From NCBI RefSeq assembly GCF_048007035.1, contig NZ_CP180355.1:2418001-2482000 (forward strand): a stretch of DNA of 64,000 nt, written 5' to 3'. The position numbers were made by a program, and so were the translations under genes. The stretch is from Imperialibacter sp963977595 (GTDB taxonomy: Bacteria; Bacteroidota; Bacteroidia; Cytophagales; Cyclobacteriaceae). Positions 9,364-17,889 of this stretch are shown here, one piece after another. Position 1 is the first letter of the stretch. Each line of letters starts with the position of its first letter. The notes under the pieces are model-generated. The model saw only the letters and a program-made list of their open reading frames with translations, was not told the DNA's origin and did not search any database.

Positions 9364-11724
9364 CTACTTTTTCAGGTTTTTCTCAAATAGCTCGAAAATT
9401 CTCCGGTACTCGTCGGCCCAGCTGGAAGCCTCCACAAAGCCGTGATTCTCCACCGGATACAAAGCCATTTCCCAATCCTTTTTACCTAACTCAATCAACC
9501 TTTGCGACAGCCGAACAACATCCTGAAAGTGCACATTGGTGTCGACCATGCCATGTGCAATAAGCAACGGCTTTTTCAGGTTTTCTGCATAATAAATCGG
9601 CGACGACTTGCGATAGGCAATGCTATCCAGCACAGGTGTGTTCAGGATATTAGACGTGTAGCCGTGGTTATAATGAGCCCAGTCGGTAACAGACCGCAGG
9701 CCGGCACCAGCCGCAAAAACGTCTGGCTCGGTAAATAATGCCATCAGCGTAATAAAGCCGCCATAGGAACCGCCATAAACGCCAATCTTGTCCTTGCTCA
9801 CGCTGTGTTTCTCTACCAGAAACTTAGCCCCATCAACATTGTCGGACAAATCCCACCCCCCCATAAACCGATAGATGGCAGTGCGCCAGTCACGGCCGTA
9901 GCCTGCACTGGCCCTGTAGTCAATGTCAAGCACTGTGTAGCCATTGTCTACCAGGAAGTTGTGGAACATGTACTCACGGTAATAGCTGCTCCACCATTTG
10001 TGCGCATTCTGCAGGTAGCCAGCTCCGTGCACAAAAACAACCGCCGGGCCATTGGGTGTGGGATTAGCCGGTTTATAAAGCCTCGCTGGCACTTCAGTGC
10101 CATCCCTGGCTGTGAAAGTAGTGAACTCGGGCGTTCTCCAGCTATATGCGTCGAATTCCGGCGTAGTTGACGAGGTAATCTTCTTCATCGTTGCCCCCGG
10201 TTTGTTCGGCATGAGAAACAATTCCCAGGGTTTGTTGGCTGTTGAATATAACATGGCCAGGTTCCTCTCGTCCGGCGACAACGTGACATCGTTGCTTCCG
10301 ACCTGTGATGTAATTTTCACGGCCTTACCTCCCTCCAGCGGCAATTTGTAAAAGTGCCTTTGTCCAAGGTCTCCCTCATTGCTGCTGAAATACCACGACT
10401 TCTTGCCTTTGGACAAGCTTACATCGTACACCTCATATTTTCCAACCGTTAAAGCCTTTTTGCTTTTGCTCTCTACATCCAGTAAGTATAAATGTGAGAA
10501 GCCCGTTTCTTCCGACTGAAACCAAATTCTTTTGTTGTCAGGCAGCCAGCCGATGTCACCGGGAGAATACATTGACCACCCCACGCCGGGGCCGCCTACC
10601 CAGGCCTCATCCCTTTGCCTATCCAGTAACGTATTCGATCCGTCTTCAGGGTTCAGCAAAGTGATCCACCGGTCTTTATTGTCTACCGAACGATACACCA
10701 TAATAGCCTTCGACCCGTCGTCAGCCCAAAAAGGGCCAAAGCTGAACACTTCTCTCTCGAAAGCCTTCATCGTATCAAGCTTTGGATAGTCGGCGTAAAA
10801 ATCGGGCTTGTCTTTAATCCCCGGCAAATCATTGGTTTTCACCTGCATCACCTTTCCTGTGGCAGGCGTAAACATCCAAACTTCCCTTTTCGATAACTCG
10901 GAGCCCACTTTTGTTCTCGTATTGATTGGTTCCGTGTAGCCTGACTCAGCTACAAACTCAGGCACCATGGTATTGTGGGTATTGTCCGCCGATTTAAATA
11001 GAACATAAGAAATGATTTTGCCATCAGGGCTCATTTTAATACCCGACACGCTTTTGCCCTCAAGGTAAATTTCCTTTGGCCTGCCTGGTTGGTCTGCCTT
11101 TCGGATTTCCTTTTCCAGCTCATCTTCCTCGTGGCGCTGTTTCACAATCTGCGAGAGCCCCAGCTGATCATTTTTTAGCCATTCATCTTGTTCAGATAGC
11201 TTCTTGGGCTTCTTTTCGGAGCCCTCTTTAAAGTTGGTAAGTTGGGAGATAACGCCCGTTGAAATGTCCCAGGAGAGCAGGTTGTTGTCGTAGGTGAAAT
11301 GGATGGTCTTTTCATCCGGGCCAAAGTAGGCATCAGATTCTCTGCCCGTCGTATTTGTTACCTGCGTAGTTGCTCCAATCTTCAGATCCAGGACAAATAC
11401 GTCCCCGCCTTGTTCGTACAGCTTTTTGGTCATTGCCTTGTTGTAGGTGCCTCGTCTGGGCGGAAGAGCCCGTCTCTCCTTCGGGGTTACCTTCACGGGG
11501 CCATTGGAGCCAACTACGTACTTATATAGTGAATCGCTCGGATTCTTGTCAGGATTCCAGTCGAAGTAGATTGTCTTACCATCTTCTGACCACCATGGAC
11601 TGGACGGCCAGTAGCCCGTGAAATCCTGGCCCTGCATGATCTGCGGAATGGAAAGGGATGACTGGGCAGTGGCTGTGGAAAATGAAAGAGCAAGCAAAAG
11701 GACAACAATGTAGATTGGTCTCAT
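9364..11724 (-). CDS. S9 family peptidase (prolyl oligopeptidase/DPP-IV type), exported
   Basis: A 786-residue protein with a clear signal peptide (MRPIYIVVLLLALSFSTATA) when started at the ATG at 11724; a longer frame from 11763 would bury it. The first 500 residues form a WD40-like beta-propeller (repeats such as MSPDGKIISYVLF and LSPDERNLAMLYS). The last 260 are the alpha/beta hydrolase: nucleophile Ser in GVYGGSYGGF, Asp in AHGMVDTNVHF, and His in YPVENHGF. The family cleaves short peptides, often after proline, in the periplasm. It is convergent with the SLC13 gene, only 4 bp apart. Exact specificity is not readable from sequence. Confidence 0.93.
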   Translation of the reverse strand: MRPIYIVVLLLALSFSTATAQSSLSIPQIMQGQDFTGYWPSSPWWSEDGKTIYFDWNPDKNPSDSLYKYVVGSNGPVKVTPKERRALPPRRGTYNKAMTKKLYEQGGDVFVLDLKIGATTQVTNTTGRESDAYFGPDEKTIHFTYDNNLLSWDISTGVISQLTNFKEGSEKKPKKLSEQDEWLKNDQLGLSQIVKQRHEEDELEKEIRKADQPGRPKEIYLEGKSVSGIKMSPDGKIISYVLFKSADNTHNTMVPEFVAESGYTEPINTRTKVGSELSKREVWMFTPATGKVMQVKTNDLPGIKDKPDFYADYPKLDTMKAFEREVFSFGPFWADDGSKAIMVYRSVDNKDRWITLLNPEDGSNTLLDRQRDEAWVGGPGVGWSMYSPGDIGWLPDNKRIWFQSEETGFSHLYLLDVESKSKKALTVGKYEVYDVSLSKGKKSWYFSSNEGDLGQRHFYKLPLEGGKAVKITSQVGSNDVTLSPDERNLAMLYSTANKPWELFLMPNKPGATMKKITSSTTPEFDAYSWRTPEFTTFTARDGTEVPARLYKPANPTPNGPAVVFVHGAGYLQNAHKWWSSYYREYMFHNFLVDNGYTVLDIDYRASAGYGRDWRTAIYRFMGGWDLSDNVDGAKFLVEKHSVSKDKIGVYGGSYGGFITLMALFTEPDVFAAGAGLRSVTDWAHYNHGYTSNILNTPVLDSIAYRKSSPIYYAENLKKPLLIAHGMVDTNVHFQDVVRLSQRLIELGKKDWEMALYPVENHGFVEASSWADEYRRIFELFEKNLKK

Positions 11725-11812
11725 GGGGTCAATATTATTTTGAACAATTTTCACCTTATTCAAAACTTTTAAAAGCAGCCTTACACAAAAGGCGCAGCCA
11801 GGGTAAAATAAA

Positions 11813-11843
11813 ACAAAGTCGGCTGGTACGCAGTCGACTTTGT
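11813..11843 (-). terminator. Rho-independent terminator after the repeat lipoprotein gene
   Basis: ACAAAGTCG at 11813-11821 pairs with CGACTTTGT at 11835-11843 across a 13-base loop. On the minus strand the stem is followed by a T-rich run (TTTTATTTTA). It lies about 70 bp past the stop codon at 11912. Confidence 0.7.
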
Positions 11844-11911
11844 GATCTTCAGAATAAATTTACTGTAAATGCTGAACTGGTTGGTTCGGGTTAGCCAGCG
11901 ATCCTCGTGTA

Positions 11912-12874
11912 TTAAATGCCACCTACGAATGTTCCACTTCGTCCGTCAGAGTCGGTCCATGAGCCAGCGATATCCCCACCTTCGATGGTGCCCGTGACAG
12001 TCACCACATCTCCGTCACCCTGGTTGATACCCAGATAAATGTCGCCATCCTCGTTCGCAAAGCCATTAATCGCCGATGAATCATCGCTGCCATTATAAAC
12101 GCCCATCGCCTTGCCGCTCGCAATATTCAAAGTCCAGGTACCAATTACGACACCGCCACCTAATGCCGTTCCTTCGTAATCATTGTCAAAAGCTCCTGTA
12201 GCAAGAGCACCAACAGCTGTACCCGACTCTTGTGTGGTGTCGAACCAGACTACAGTTACATCGCCATCTGCAATACTACCCTGGGCTGTCAGCACCGTTC
12301 CTGTGGCAAAGGCAGAGCCAATTGATAATTTTCCGTCGCCATCAACATAACCCGAGATCAGGCCATTGCCGTCTCCTCCACTGTAAGCGCCCGTTGCCTT
12401 TCCCTTGCTGATTGTCAGCGACCAGGAAGCGGAATACATATCGTCAGAAAAAGCAATCCCGTTGTAGCTGCCGTCAAAGCTAGTCACCTCTATAGCTCCG
12501 GAAAGCTCTCCAAACTCCACGTCAGAGTTTGCCCATGTTCCCGATACTACCCCATCTTCTTTAATGGTGATGACCGTCTCTGTGGTAGATCCGTCGTCGT
12601 AGGTGATGTTTACCTCAAGCTTGCCCCCTTCATAGACAGTGCCTGTGTAAGCTGTACTTCCGGTGATATAATCAAAAGACCCACTGGCCTGTCCCTTGTG
12701 AACCAGCATAGTCCATGTGCCAATTTGAACACCTTGCATAGAAAAAATTCCGTTATAACTTCCATCGAACGCCAGGGACGCTGAAGGTTCCTCATCTTTG
12801 TCGCCACAGCTAACGATAGATATAATAATCGCCAGGGAAAGTGCCAGTTGGACAGTGGTAATAAGTTTTCTCAT
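11912..12874 (-). CDS. Lipoprotein made of three tandem beta-rich repeats
   Basis: A 320-residue protein, started at the ATG at 12874; a GTG two codons upstream is less likely. A signal sequence ends at a lipobox-like IVSC, so it is probably lipid-anchored. The mature part has three repeats of about 90-95 residues, each opening with a related phrase (FDGSYNGIF, FDGSYNGIA, FDNDYEGTA), then G-W-T/S-L and a SGKA-like turn (HKGQASG, SKGKATG, ASGKAMG), and ending near SGTW or GSWTDSDGRSG. Each repeat is predicted to be all-beta, resembling small barrel domains of Bacteroidota lipoproteins. No catalytic motif is visible and the function is unknown. It is closed by its own terminator. Confidence 0.85.
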   Translation of the reverse strand: MRKLITTVQLALSLAIIISIVSCGDKDEEPSASLAFDGSYNGIFSMQGVQIGTWTMLVHKGQASGSFDYITGSTAYTGTVYEGGKLEVNITYDDGSTTETVITIKEDGVVSGTWANSDVEFGELSGAIEVTSFDGSYNGIAFSDDMYSASWSLTISKGKATGAYSGGDGNGLISGYVDGDGKLSIGSAFATGTVLTAQGSIADGDVTVVWFDTTQESGTAVGALATGAFDNDYEGTALGGGVVIGTWTLNIASGKAMGVYNGSDDSSAINGFANEDGDIYLGINQGDGDVVTVTGTIEGGDIAGSWTDSDGRSGTFVGGI

Positions 12875-12998
12875 AATCACTCAGGTTAGAAATAATATTG
12901 CTAAAGCTCACCAATGATAACCGAAATTCTCAAAAAACTACTGATGCAGTTTCGACCTCATTCAGCATCTAAGATACTCCTAAATTTCAATAAAATAA

Positions 12999-13027
12999 AA
13001 AGGCCCGCTGCTAAGCAACGGGCCTTT
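12999..13027 (-). terminator. Rho-independent terminator after the DUF4251 gene
   Basis: AAAGGCCCG at 12999-13007 pairs with CGGGCCTTT at 13019-13027. On the minus strand the stem is followed by TTTATTTTATT. It lies 22 bp past the stop codon of the gene at 13049. Confidence 0.85.
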
Positions 13028-13048
13028 CGTCATGTGTTTTTGCAAGTG

Positions 13049-13612
13049 CTACATTGGAACACTCATTCCTTTGTATTTAAACGACTCGCCATGGCGCTCC
13101 ACATCTCCCGAAAATGCCAGGCTTCTTCCCCAGGGCCCATAAAATCGGGCCACGGCGTTTTCCTTGCCCCGAATAGATATAAATATGGTGCCGTTACCAT
13201 AGCCAACGGAGCTCGTTTGAATGGTGACGAATAAGTTGTTGCCATTTTTACTCTCGTTGACCTTATAGTCTAGTATTCGACCAACAAAAGTGACGCCACC
13301 AATGCCGTTATAGCCTATGCCGTACGGAGAAGCCGTTTGCATAATAACTCTGTCTCCCTCAATGGAAACAAAATTATTGGCCGTGGCCATATACTGTCGG
13401 CTTTGTCTGTCAAGGAGGAAATCGGCGTCTATAAGGAACGACCGCTCATTCACTACTTCTTTGAGCTCAGTCATTTCCTGGTCCCTCTCTAACTGTTTAA
13501 GTTCTTTTCTATCTGCTTTAGAAAGTTTCTCATTGTCATCAGCCGTTTGGCTATAAGCCGGTACTACTAAGATCAACAATCCAAGCACCGCTAAATTCTT
13601 CAATTTCTTCAT
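13049..13612 (-). CDS. DUF4251 family exported protein
   Basis: A 187-residue protein with a signal peptide (MKKLKNLAVLGLLILVVPAYSQ). A charged helix of about 25 residues (KLSKADRKELKQLERDQE) follows, then the DUF4251 region. Its recognisable pieces are FLIDADFLLDRQ, NFVSIEGDRVIMQ and the Gly-rich GIGYNGIGGVTFVGRI. The family is widespread in Bacteroidota, predicted periplasmic and all-beta, with no known activity. The assignment rests on my recollection of the family pattern. It has a single-gene layout with its own terminator. Confidence 0.8.
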   Translation of the reverse strand: MKKLKNLAVLGLLILVVPAYSQTADDNEKLSKADRKELKQLERDQEMTELKEVVNERSFLIDADFLLDRQSRQYMATANNFVSIEGDRVIMQTASPYGIGYNGIGGVTFVGRILDYKVNESKNGNNLFVTIQTSSVGYGNGTIFISIRGKENAVARFYGPWGRSLAFSGDVERHGESFKYKGMSVPM

Positions 13613-14031
13613 AGCTTCTAATTGTTTAGTACAACCTTATAACAATCAAAAGCGATGCCACTCGTACCTTTTTAGCAATTTTTAACATTTGCGGTAGGAA
13701 TCACATGCACCTCCAGTTCTTTGCAGTTCGCCACAAAGGCGAACCACAAAGATTGATGGTGATCAAAAAACGAGGATCAGTCTCAGCGGAGGTAATAGCT
13801 AACAACAGAAGCATTACGTCCAGCTGACGGTTTAGACTCAAACGAGGTTAAAAAGCAAACCATCCCTACAACCAGTCCCAATAAAATCAAAAAATATCTT
13901 CGTTTTCTCATAACACCATCAATGACACAATTGGAAATAAAAGGTTGGTGCTGTCTAAAAAAAAAATTTTAGGCGGAGCTAAGCTGCATACTTTTTCGAA
14001 TGGAAACTCCATTTTTTCTACCTTTACCATT
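13613..14031. other. Intergenic stretch upstream of polA
   Basis: About 420 bases. It holds one small minus-strand reading frame (13783-13911, listed separately) and a 7-bp perfect hairpin (GTTCGCC at 13726-13732 with GGCGAAC at 13738-13744) without a T-tract, about 40 bp past that frame. The AT-rich 13951-13996 segment probably carries the polA promoter (TACTTTTT at 13989-13996), but the match is weak. Confidence 0.4.
13783..13911 (-). CDS. Possible 42-residue membrane or exported peptide
   Basis: ATG at 13911, TGA at 13785-13783, 42 residues. The sequence begins MRKRRYFLILLGLVVGMVCF, a positively charged start followed by one hydrophobic helix, and ends in a short polar tail (VVSYYLR). This shape fits a small single-pass membrane protein or a short exported peptide. 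No family is recognised, and a frame this short can occur by chance. Its position between two well-defined genes and the clean topology support it weakly. Confidence 0.4.
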   Translation of the reverse strand: MRKRRYFLILLGLVVGMVCFLTSFESKPSAGRNASVVSYYLR

Positions 14032-16821
14032 ATGAGCAAACCCGAGAAAAAACTTTTCCTGCTTGACGCAATGGCCCTTATCTACAGGGCCCATTTTGCC
14101 TTTAGCAAAAACCCAAGAATAAACTCAAAAGGCATGAGCACAGGAGCCATTCTTGGCTTCACTAATTCGCTGCTTGAAATCTTAACCAAGGAAAAGCCCA
14201 CTCATATTGCCATCTGCTTCGATACTGCTGCCCCAACCTTCAGGCATGTGCAGTATGAGCCCTACAAGGCGCATAGGGAAGCTCAGCCGGAAGATATCTC
14301 TATAGCCATTCCATGGGTAAAGCGAATGGCCGAGGCCTATCGGATTCCTGTTTTGGAGCTGGATGGCTTCGAGGCCGATGACATTGTGGGCACCTTTGCC
14401 AAAAAAGCCGGGCATATGGGATTTGAAGTCTTCATGATGACGCCCGACAAAGACTACGCCCAACTTGTGCAGGAACATGTTTACTTATACAAGCCCGCTT
14501 TCCTGGGCAATTCAGTGGAAATTCTGGGCATTCCTGAAGTGCTGGCCAAATTCGATATCGACCATGTGGATCAGGTGCGTGATTTGCTCGGCTTACAGGG
14601 CGACTCCGTTGACAATATACCCGGCATACCAGGTGTGGGCGCCAAAACTGCCTCCAAGCTTTTAAAAGAATTTGGCACGGTTGAAAACCTCATCGCCAAT
14701 ACTGATAAACTTAAAGGCAAGCTTCAGGAAAATGTAATCCAGTTTGCTCAACAAGGTGTTTTGAGCAAAGAATTGGCTACCATACACTGTGAAGTACCTA
14801 TCGAGTTTGATGAGGAGCTGTTGCGTTTTAAAGGGCCGGATGAGGAAAAGCTGAAAGGAATATTCAATGAGTTGGAATTCCGAACCCTTGCCAAACGTAT
14901 TTTCGGTGAGCCAAAAAAGCAGGAAACCGGGTCGCAAATGGATCTTTTTGGTGCTCCGGCTCCGGTAATCAGCAACGAGAGTTTCGAAGACGAGGAGCCT
15001 GCCGAAAAGAAAACGGCTTTCACGGAAGTGCACGACTACCACCTGATCGACACGCCGGAGTTAAGGAAAAGTCTCCTCAAATATCTGCTATTGCAAAAAG
15101 AGGTCTGCTTCGACACCGAAACCACCAATATTGACTCATTTGAGGCGGAGCTAGTGGGCATCTCTTTTGCCTATGTAGTCGGCGAAGCCTACTATATACC
15201 CGTGCCGAAAAAGTATGAGGACGCTAAAAAAATAGCCGAAGAGTTCAGAGAGGTATTTGAAAGCGAAAGCATTACCAAGATTGGGCAGAACATCAAATAC
15301 GATATGACGGTGCTGAAAAAATATGGCGTTGAAGTGGCAGGGCCGCTGTTCGACACCATGCTGGCTCACTACCTCGTCGATCCCGACACCCGTCACAACA
15401 TGGACGTGCTTGCCGAAAACTATCTGAACTACAGCCCTATTTCTATCGAAACCCTCATTGGTAAAAAAGGCGTGAAGCAGGGCACCATGAGGGATGCCGA
15501 TTTGGCAGCCATCACGGAATATGCCGCTGAAGATGCCGACATCACCTTACAATTAAAGGAAAAACTTGAGCCTGAGGTAGAAAAATACGGCATGAAAAAA
15601 CTGCTGGACGAAGTAGAAGGTCCGTTGGTAAAAGTACTGTCATACATGGAGTACGAAGGTGTCAAAATTGATACGGATGCGCTGAGTCAAATGTCGGGAG
15701 AGTTGGAGAAGGCGAGCAAAATTGTAGAAAAAGAAATCTATGAAATTGCTGGCGAAACATTCAACATCGCTTCTCCCAAGCAGCTGGGTGAGATACTTTT
15801 TGACAAACTCAAGTTGATCGAGAGCCCTAAAAAGACAAAGACCGGGCAATACGCAACCGGTGAAGACATCCTTTCAAAACTGGCCAACGAACACCCCATC
15901 GCCAACAAGATTCTGGAATTCCGGGAGTATCAAAAGCTGAAGTCGACCTATGTAGATGCCTTGCCGCTGATGATCAGCAAAATAGACGGAAGAGTGCATA
16001 CCGACTACCGTCAGGCAGTGGCGGCCACAGGGCGACTGAGCTCAAACAATCCAAACCTGCAGAACATCCCGATAAGAACCGAAAAGGGACGAGAAATCAG
16101 AAAGGCCTTCATACCACGGGAAGCAGGCTACAAAATATTTTCTGCGGATTATTCGCAGATCGAGCTGCGGATTATTGCCGCTTTTGCCAAAGATGAAAGT
16201 ATGATTGAGGCCTTTAAAAACGGCCGGGATATTCACTCAACCACAGCTGCCAAAATCTTCAAAAAGCCACTGGAAGAAGTGGACTCCGACATGAGGCGCA
16301 TTGCCAAGTCGGCTAACTTTGGTATCATCTACGGAATTTCGGCTTTTGGTCTTGCGGAAAACCTAAGTATTTCCCGTACTGAGTCAAAAGAGATTATTGA
16401 TGCATATTTCACTGAGTTTCCAGCAGTAAAACGCTACATGGATCATATTGTGAACGTGGCACGTGAACAGGAATACGTAACAACCATACTGGGGAGACGT
16501 CGCTACCTGAGAGATATCAATTCCCGAAACATTACCATCCGTGGTTTCGCCGAGCGAAACGCCATCAATGCGCCTATCCAAGGGAGTGCCGCCGATATTA
16601 TAAAAATCGCCATGATACGCATATATGACTGGCTTATCAAAGAAAAAATGAAGACTAAAATGATCATGCAAGTGCATGATGAATTGGTTTTCGATGTACA
16701 TGAAAGTGAGCTGGATGTAGTCAAACAAAAAGTGGTGCATTTTATGGAAAATGCCATTTCCCTTGAAGTACCTTTGGAGGTCGGCACCGGTGTAGGCAAT
16801 AACTGGCTGGAGGCACATTAA
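14032..16821 (+). CDS. polA: DNA polymerase I
   Basis: A 929-residue enzyme with all three domains. The 5'-3' nuclease occupies about 1-300 (LFLLDAMALIYRAHFAF, DGFEADDIVGT, TPDKDYAQLV, and the helix-hairpin-helix GIPGVGAKTA). The 3'-5' exonuclease spans about 335-525 with intact motifs: CFDTETT, GQNIKYDMTVL, and YAAEDADITL. The polymerase spans about 545-929: motif A SADYSQIELR, motif B RRIAKSANFGIIYG, motif C QVHDELVFDV. Proofreading therefore looks active. Role: gap filling, primer removal and repair. The start was set at the ATG at 14032 because MSKPEKKLFLLD matches the usual N-terminus; the longer frame from 13945 starts in a poly-A/T tract. Confidence 0.97.
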   Translation: MSKPEKKLFLLDAMALIYRAHFAFSKNPRINSKGMSTGAILGFTNSLLEILTKEKPTHIAICFDTAAPTFRHVQYEPYKAHREAQPEDISIAIPWVKRMAEAYRIPVLELDGFEADDIVGTFAKKAGHMGFEVFMMTPDKDYAQLVQEHVYLYKPAFLGNSVEILGIPEVLAKFDIDHVDQVRDLLGLQGDSVDNIPGIPGVGAKTASKLLKEFGTVENLIANTDKLKGKLQENVIQFAQQGVLSKELATIHCEVPIEFDEELLRFKGPDEEKLKGIFNELEFRTLAKRIFGEPKKQETGSQMDLFGAPAPVISNESFEDEEPAEKKTAFTEVHDYHLIDTPELRKSLLKYLLLQKEVCFDTETTNIDSFEAELVGISFAYVVGEAYYIPVPKKYEDAKKIAEEFREVFESESITKIGQNIKYDMTVLKKYGVEVAGPLFDTMLAHYLVDPDTRHNMDVLAENYLNYSPISIETLIGKKGVKQGTMRDADLAAITEYAAEDADITLQLKEKLEPEVEKYGMKKLLDEVEGPLVKVLSYMEYEGVKIDTDALSQMSGELEKASKIVEKEIYEIAGETFNIASPKQLGEILFDKLKLIESPKKTKTGQYATGEDILSKLANEHPIANKILEFREYQKLKSTYVDALPLMISKIDGRVHTDYRQAVAATGRLSSNNPNLQNIPIRTEKGREIRKAFIPREAGYKIFSADYSQIELRIIAAFAKDESMIEAFKNGRDIHSTTAAKIFKKPLEEVDSDMRRIAKSANFGIIYGISAFGLAENLSISRTESKEIIDAYFTEFPAVKRYMDHIVNVAREQEYVTTILGRRRYLRDINSRNITIRGFAERNAINAPIQGSAADIIKIAMIRIYDWLIKEKMKTKMIMQVHDELVFDVHESELDVVKQKVVHFMENAISLEVPLEVGTGVGNNWLEAH

Positions 16822-16912
16822 AACCTAGCAAGGTCGTCCGTAACCGGATAGTTGAATGCTGGATATCGATCACCTTTTGCAAAGAACTAACAACCTAGAA
16901 ATACCATAAAAA

Positions 16913-17881
16913 ATGGAATTGACCATTCCCTCTATGAGCGATATCAAACGGGCCCATACCCGAATCGCTCGTCACATTCTGCAAACTCCTGTACTCACCT
17001 CGCATAGCATTGATGAAATGGTTGGGGCCAGGGTTTTTTTTAAATGCGAAAACTTCCAGAAGGTCGGGGCTTTCAAAATGAGGGGAGCCGTAAATGCCAT
17101 CTTCTCCATCGTGCCTGAAAACCGGACAAAGGGGTTCGCCACACACTCGTCGGGCAATCACGCACAGGCCGTTGCCCTCGCATCTAAAATGGCTGGTGTA
17201 AAGGCCTACATTGTGATGCCAAGCAATTCGGCGGAAGTAAAGAAAAACGCTGCTATCGGCTACGGTGCCGAAGTCATTTTTTGCGAGCCCACTCTGAAGT
17301 CAAGAGAGGACACACTAAAGAAAGTAACAGCCGAAACGGGAGCGACATTCATCCCTCCCTACGACGACCCGGCTATCATCGCCGGCCAGGCTACCGCTGC
17401 CAAAGAGCTGATGGAAGAGGTAGTGGATTTGAATGTCGTAATGGCCCCTGTAGGTGGTGGCGGCTTGCTAAGCGGCACTGCCCTCGCTTGCCATTACCTC
17501 TCGCCTAAAACTGCGGTTATTGGGGCCGAACCTGAGTTAGCAGACGATGCCTATCAGTCGGTGAAGAAAGGCAAGCTGATGCCTGCTAGGCCGCCCGTGA
17601 CAATTGCCGATGGCCTGCGAACAAGCCTGAGCCCGCTGACCTTTGAGATCATCAGAAATCACGTCAAAGAAATCGTCACCGTAACTGAAACTGAAATTGT
17701 AGACGCCATGCGCATCATCTGGGAGCGTATGAAAATCATCATCGAACCTTCATGCGCCGTACCCTTTGCCGCTTTGTTGAAAAGAAAAGAGGAATTCAAG
17801 GGGCAAAAAATAGGCATTATACTCACCGGTGGCAATGTTGACCTGGAAGACCTGCCGTTCGGTAAGTCGTTCGCCAAATAA
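16913..17881 (+). CDS. PLP-dependent threonine/serine dehydratase or serine racemase
   Basis: A 322-residue fold-type II PLP enzyme. The Schiff-base lysine is in the motif KVGAFKMRGA, the substrate loop is SSGNHAQ, and the phosphate-binding loop is VGGGGLLSG. The length matches catabolic threonine dehydratase, serine racemase and threo-3-hydroxyaspartate ammonia-lyase. It lacks the C-terminal ACT-like domain of biosynthetic IlvA, so it is likely feedback-insensitive. Expected reaction: deamination of L-Thr or L-Ser to a 2-oxo acid, or racemisation of serine. These activities cannot be separated from sequence here. It sits 91 bp after polA on the same strand. Confidence 0.9.
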   Translation: MELTIPSMSDIKRAHTRIARHILQTPVLTSHSIDEMVGARVFFKCENFQKVGAFKMRGAVNAIFSIVPENRTKGFATHSSGNHAQAVALASKMAGVKAYIVMPSNSAEVKKNAAIGYGAEVIFCEPTLKSREDTLKKVTAETGATFIPPYDDPAIIAGQATAAKELMEEVVDLNVVMAPVGGGGLLSGTALACHYLSPKTAVIGAEPELADDAYQSVKKGKLMPARPPVTIADGLRTSLSPLTFEIIRNHVKEIVTVTETEIVDAMRIIWERMKIIIEPSCAVPFAALLKRKEEFKGQKIGIILTGGNVDLEDLPFGKSFAK

Positions 17882-17889
17882 TTTCGTCA

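Noticed and set aside
13726..13744. Hairpin GTTCGCC/GGCGAAC as a terminator
   Set aside because: No T-tract follows on either strand, so it was not listed as a terminator.
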